Below, piece after piece: positions 26,378 to 28,284 of a DNA stretch of 28,284 nucleotides (position 1 is its first letter; each line of letters begins with the position of its first letter). The DNA lies in assembly GCA_001310555.1 (NCBI GenBank), contig BAXO01000070.1, positions 1 to 28,284 of the forward strand, written 5' to 3'. A program made the translations under genes and the position numbers. Source of the stretch: Bacillus sp. JCM 19058 (GTDB taxonomy: Bacteria > Bacillota > Bacilli > Bacillales_H > Bacillaceae_D). Under the pieces are notes generated by a model that did no database searches, was not told the origin of the DNA, and saw nothing but the letters and a program-made list of their open reading frames with translations.

Positions 26378-27230
26378 ATGAAGACAATGATCGGCTTTAA
26401 CGAAAAACTGTATAGTTACTTTAACACATTAACTAAATCAGAGAAAAAAAGTCGCTGATTACGTGCTTGAAAATATGGACGAAACGATATATTTGACTGT
26501 CACTGAGCTCGCCGAAAAAGTAGGTGTAGGTGAAACGACTGTACTAAGATTCTGTCGTCGAATCGGCTTTAAAGGGTATCAATCTTTCAAAATGGCACTG
26601 ACAAAAGAAGTAGCGAAGCAATCGAATGAATCGTACGATGATGTCGAGGAAATAAATGCAACGCAAAGTATTGTCCAAAAGTCAGCAGCAGCAAGTATTC
26701 AAGCACTAAAAGAAACAACAACAGTCATCGATGCAGCTGAAGTAGAAAAGGCAATTGACTTACTAGTCAAGCAAAAGCGTATCGTTATTTATGGTTCATC
26801 TATGTCTGGGAATACTGCTGAGGACGCCCGCAACAAGTTTCTCCGTATTGGTATCGTCGCCGAAGTCTATACGGACGCTCACATGCAAACGATGTCTGCA
26901 GCAACCTTGACGAAAGAAGATTTGGCGATTGGAATTTCAATTAGCGGTAGTACGAAGGACACGATTGATGCCCTGACAATTGCGAAGGAAAACGGTGCAA
27001 AAATACTGGCGTTAACGCACGCGCTACGCTCACCACTCGCGGAAATTTCAGATACCGTTCTGCTGACTTCTGGAAGAGAGACTCCTTTGCAAGGTGGTTC
27101 GATGGGGGCTAAAATGTCCCAGTTGCTCGTGATCGACGTACTTTTTAATGGAGTAGCGAGCCTTCATAAGGAAAAAGCAAAGCACTATAAGGAACAAACT
27201 GCAAAGGCAGTTGTCGATAAAGCTTATTAA
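26378..27230 (+). CDS. RpiR family regulator with SIS sugar-phosphate domain (frame-damaged)
   Basis: Repaired, it has 283 residues. The N-terminal 80 form the RpiR HTH (VADYVLENMDETIYLTVTEL, VGETTVLRFCRRIGFKGYQS), and residues about 125-245 a SIS domain (VIYGSSMSGNTAEDARNKF, GISISGSTKDTIDAL), which binds phosphorylated sugars. The start is ATG 26378; an extra A in A7 (26444-26450) makes the frame appear to begin at 26463. Such regulators often control amino-sugar or sialic acid catabolism (MurR, NanR types). The broken nanE and ROK kinase remnants directly downstream support that, and the palindrome at 26346 is its likely site. Confidence 0.85.
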
Positions 27231-27462
27231 GCTCAGTGTCGGCAAAGTATCATTAGAAATAAATACTAAAGCAGTTGTCGAAGAGGTAGGTGATTGATTC
27301 TCTCTGACCAAGTCTGAGAAGATAAACCGATCTCGTAGCTGACTTATGCAGTAGCAAAAGAAGGGAAGAGCTCCTATGACTATACCGATTTAGTGAGGGC
27401 AGATGTCAGCTAGTTGCGGTACAGATTTTGCCATTTTTAGAGGGGCGTTATTCAGACAGAAC
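27231..27462. other. unassigned stretch, possibly eroded start of nanE
   Basis: No intact frame exists. Near its start, GCAGTTGTCGA (27271-27281) repeats the 3' end of the regulator gene (27207-27217). The rest has a coding-like look in short pieces, but I could not align it to a protein. Confidence 0.35.
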
Positions 27463-27636
27463 AATAGGATACGAGTTGGTTGGCGACGTTGTCCATACCT
27501 TGACTTTGACTTTTTGACGGAGCTGAGGGAAAGTGGACAGGTCAAATTGAAGCCTTAAAAAAGGGAAAATCTGCATTTCGTTGGCTCAATGATTACACGT
27601 CCGAACTAATTACGATAAAATTCTGGAAGGTATGAG
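27463..27636 (+). pseudogene. nanE: remnant of N-acetylmannosamine-6-phosphate 2-epimerase
   Basis: NanE converts ManNAc-6-P to GlcNAc-6-P. Fragments in changing frames match its C-terminal third in order: IGYELVG, then TTLS and YT after a missing base or two, DFDFLTEL, AEGKWTGQIEALKKGKSAF, and VGSMITRP followed by ELITIKF. The frames of DFDFLTEL and AEGK overlap in the DNA, so a segment between them is gone. The N-terminal two thirds are not recognisable. Unlike the homopolymer faults elsewhere, this needs several deletions outside runs and is probably real decay. Identification is by motif memory. Confidence 0.55.
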
Positions 27637-27641
27637 AATGG

Positions 27642-28165
27642 ATGAAAAGAGCAGTAGGCATAGATATTGGCGGTACAAAAATCGCGATTAGTCTCGTCCG
27701 AGAGGATGGTTTTATCGAAAAAAGGAGGAGATATCCACTTTATCTCATTTAGGGGGAGGTGATGTTCTCTTGAGGGTGATTAAACAGTTGCGTTCCTTCC
27801 TAAATAATAGCGTTGCCGGTATCGGGATTGGCGCTGCAGGACAAATTGGTCGTACGGGAGAAGTATTATCAGCGACCGATACGTTCAAGGACTGGAAAGG
27901 AATAAACATAAAGGAGAGAATTGAGGAAACTACTTAATTGCCTGTAGAGGTTGTCAATGATGTTCAAGCGATGGGTCTTGGTGAGCTACATTTCGGTTCT
28001 GGGAAAACTGTAGCAATTTTATCTGTATTGCCCTCGGAACTGGGGTAGGGGGAGCTATTATCGCTGATGGGAAATTGCTACGCGGTCACCAAGGTGCGGC
28101 AGGTGAATTTGGTCATATGGTATTAATTTCTGATGGACGCTCTTGCCTTGTGGGAATAATGGCTA
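27642..28165 (+). pseudogene. remnant of a ROK family sugar kinase (NanK-like)
   Basis: ROK kinases phosphorylate free sugars such as ManNAc or GlcNAc. The start is clear: MKRAVGIDIGGTKIAISLV, with the phosphate-binding loop. Later pieces include GIGIGAAGQIGRTGEVLSAT, LPVEVVNDVQAMGLGELHFG, GTGVGGAIIADGKLLRG and HQGAAGEFGHMVL. Frame breaks occur after YPLYL and in GKTVA, and TAA replaces a sense codon before LPVEVV. The zinc motif ends at SCLCGNN (after restoring one T), where stops follow and the C-terminal 40 percent is absent. The missing 3' part and nonsense codon argue for a true pseudogene. Confidence 0.8.
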
Positions 28166-28230
28166 CTAATAATATCGAAAAAGCATTTTACAAGCTTACC
28201 ACTGGCTCTATTTAATTAAAGCCCCAATTA

Positions 28231-28265
28231 TGGTATGATAAATGCACTTTCATAAAGAAAGGAGG
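28231..28265 (+). promoter_or_regulatory. extended -10 and ribosome binding site for a gene entering at the right edge
   Basis: TGGTATGAT (28231-28239) is an extended -10 element, and AAAGGAGG (28258-28265) is a strong ribosome binding site. ATG 28269 is only three bases away, so TTG 28274 is the better start. Confidence 0.5.
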
Positions 28266-28273
28266 CGAATGAG

Positions 28274-28284
28274 TTGCTCGTTGA
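28274..28284 (+). CDS. start of an unknown gene cut by the window edge
   Basis: Only three codons are visible after a strong ribosome binding site (TTG CTC GTT). The alternative is ATG 28269 in another frame. Nothing can be said about the product. Confidence 0.35.

Overview
The window looks like chromosome from a spore-forming member of the Bacillaceae with moderate GC. The evidence is a spoVR gene, an alpha/beta-type small acid-soluble spore protein gene, Bacillus-type ribosome binding sites, TTG starts, and many genes recognised from Bacillus subtilis (yfiB/yfiC, msmX/yxkF, yheB/yheA, yhaX/hemZ, yhzD, yhaQ/yhaP, yhcW). The group resembles the alkaliphilic Bacillus relatives, but I cannot name a genus. 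I found no tRNA, rRNA, CRISPR array, phage or transposase.

Layout: 1-417 degenerate intergenic repeat and spoVR promoter; 418-1844 spoVR; 2581-6157 a heterodimeric ABC exporter; 6376-8869 a membrane-anchored TPM-like coiled-coil protein, convergent with pspA (8910-9591, minus); 9836-11041 a PLP aminotransferase, convergent with lemA-htpX (minus, 11122-12571); 12778-12984 the SASP gene; 13231-15321 msmX and its PucR-type neighbour (minus); 15566-15736 a small hypothetical gene; 15764-15945 a second copy of the repeat; 16068-20644 yheB, yheA, yhaX, hemZ; 20767-20952 yhzD (minus); 21099-25205 a five-gene operon (membrane protein, YtrA-type GntR regulator, three ABC-2 transporter components); 25569-26224 a HAD phosphatase; 26378-27230 an RpiR-type regulator, followed by broken remnants of nanE and a ROK sugar kinase; a new gene starts at the right edge.

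The dominant feature of the raw sequence is frame damage. About fifteen genes are interrupted, and most breaks fall inside A or T runs that are 7 or, most often, exactly 8 bases long, where the protein frame requires 6 or 7. Removing one or two bases restores full-length, conserved proteins. I read this as consensus error from long-read sequencing, not biology, and give each such gene its full repaired extent. The nanE/ROK region is different: it has a nonsense codon and missing segments, and looks truly decayed.

Functional themes: envelope stress (pspA and lemA-htpX, both preceded by sigma-W-like promoters, plus the TPM/coiled-coil protein), ABC transport (three systems), sporulation (spoVR, SASP), porphyrin-related radical-SAM chemistry (hemZ), and a lost amino-sugar pathway.
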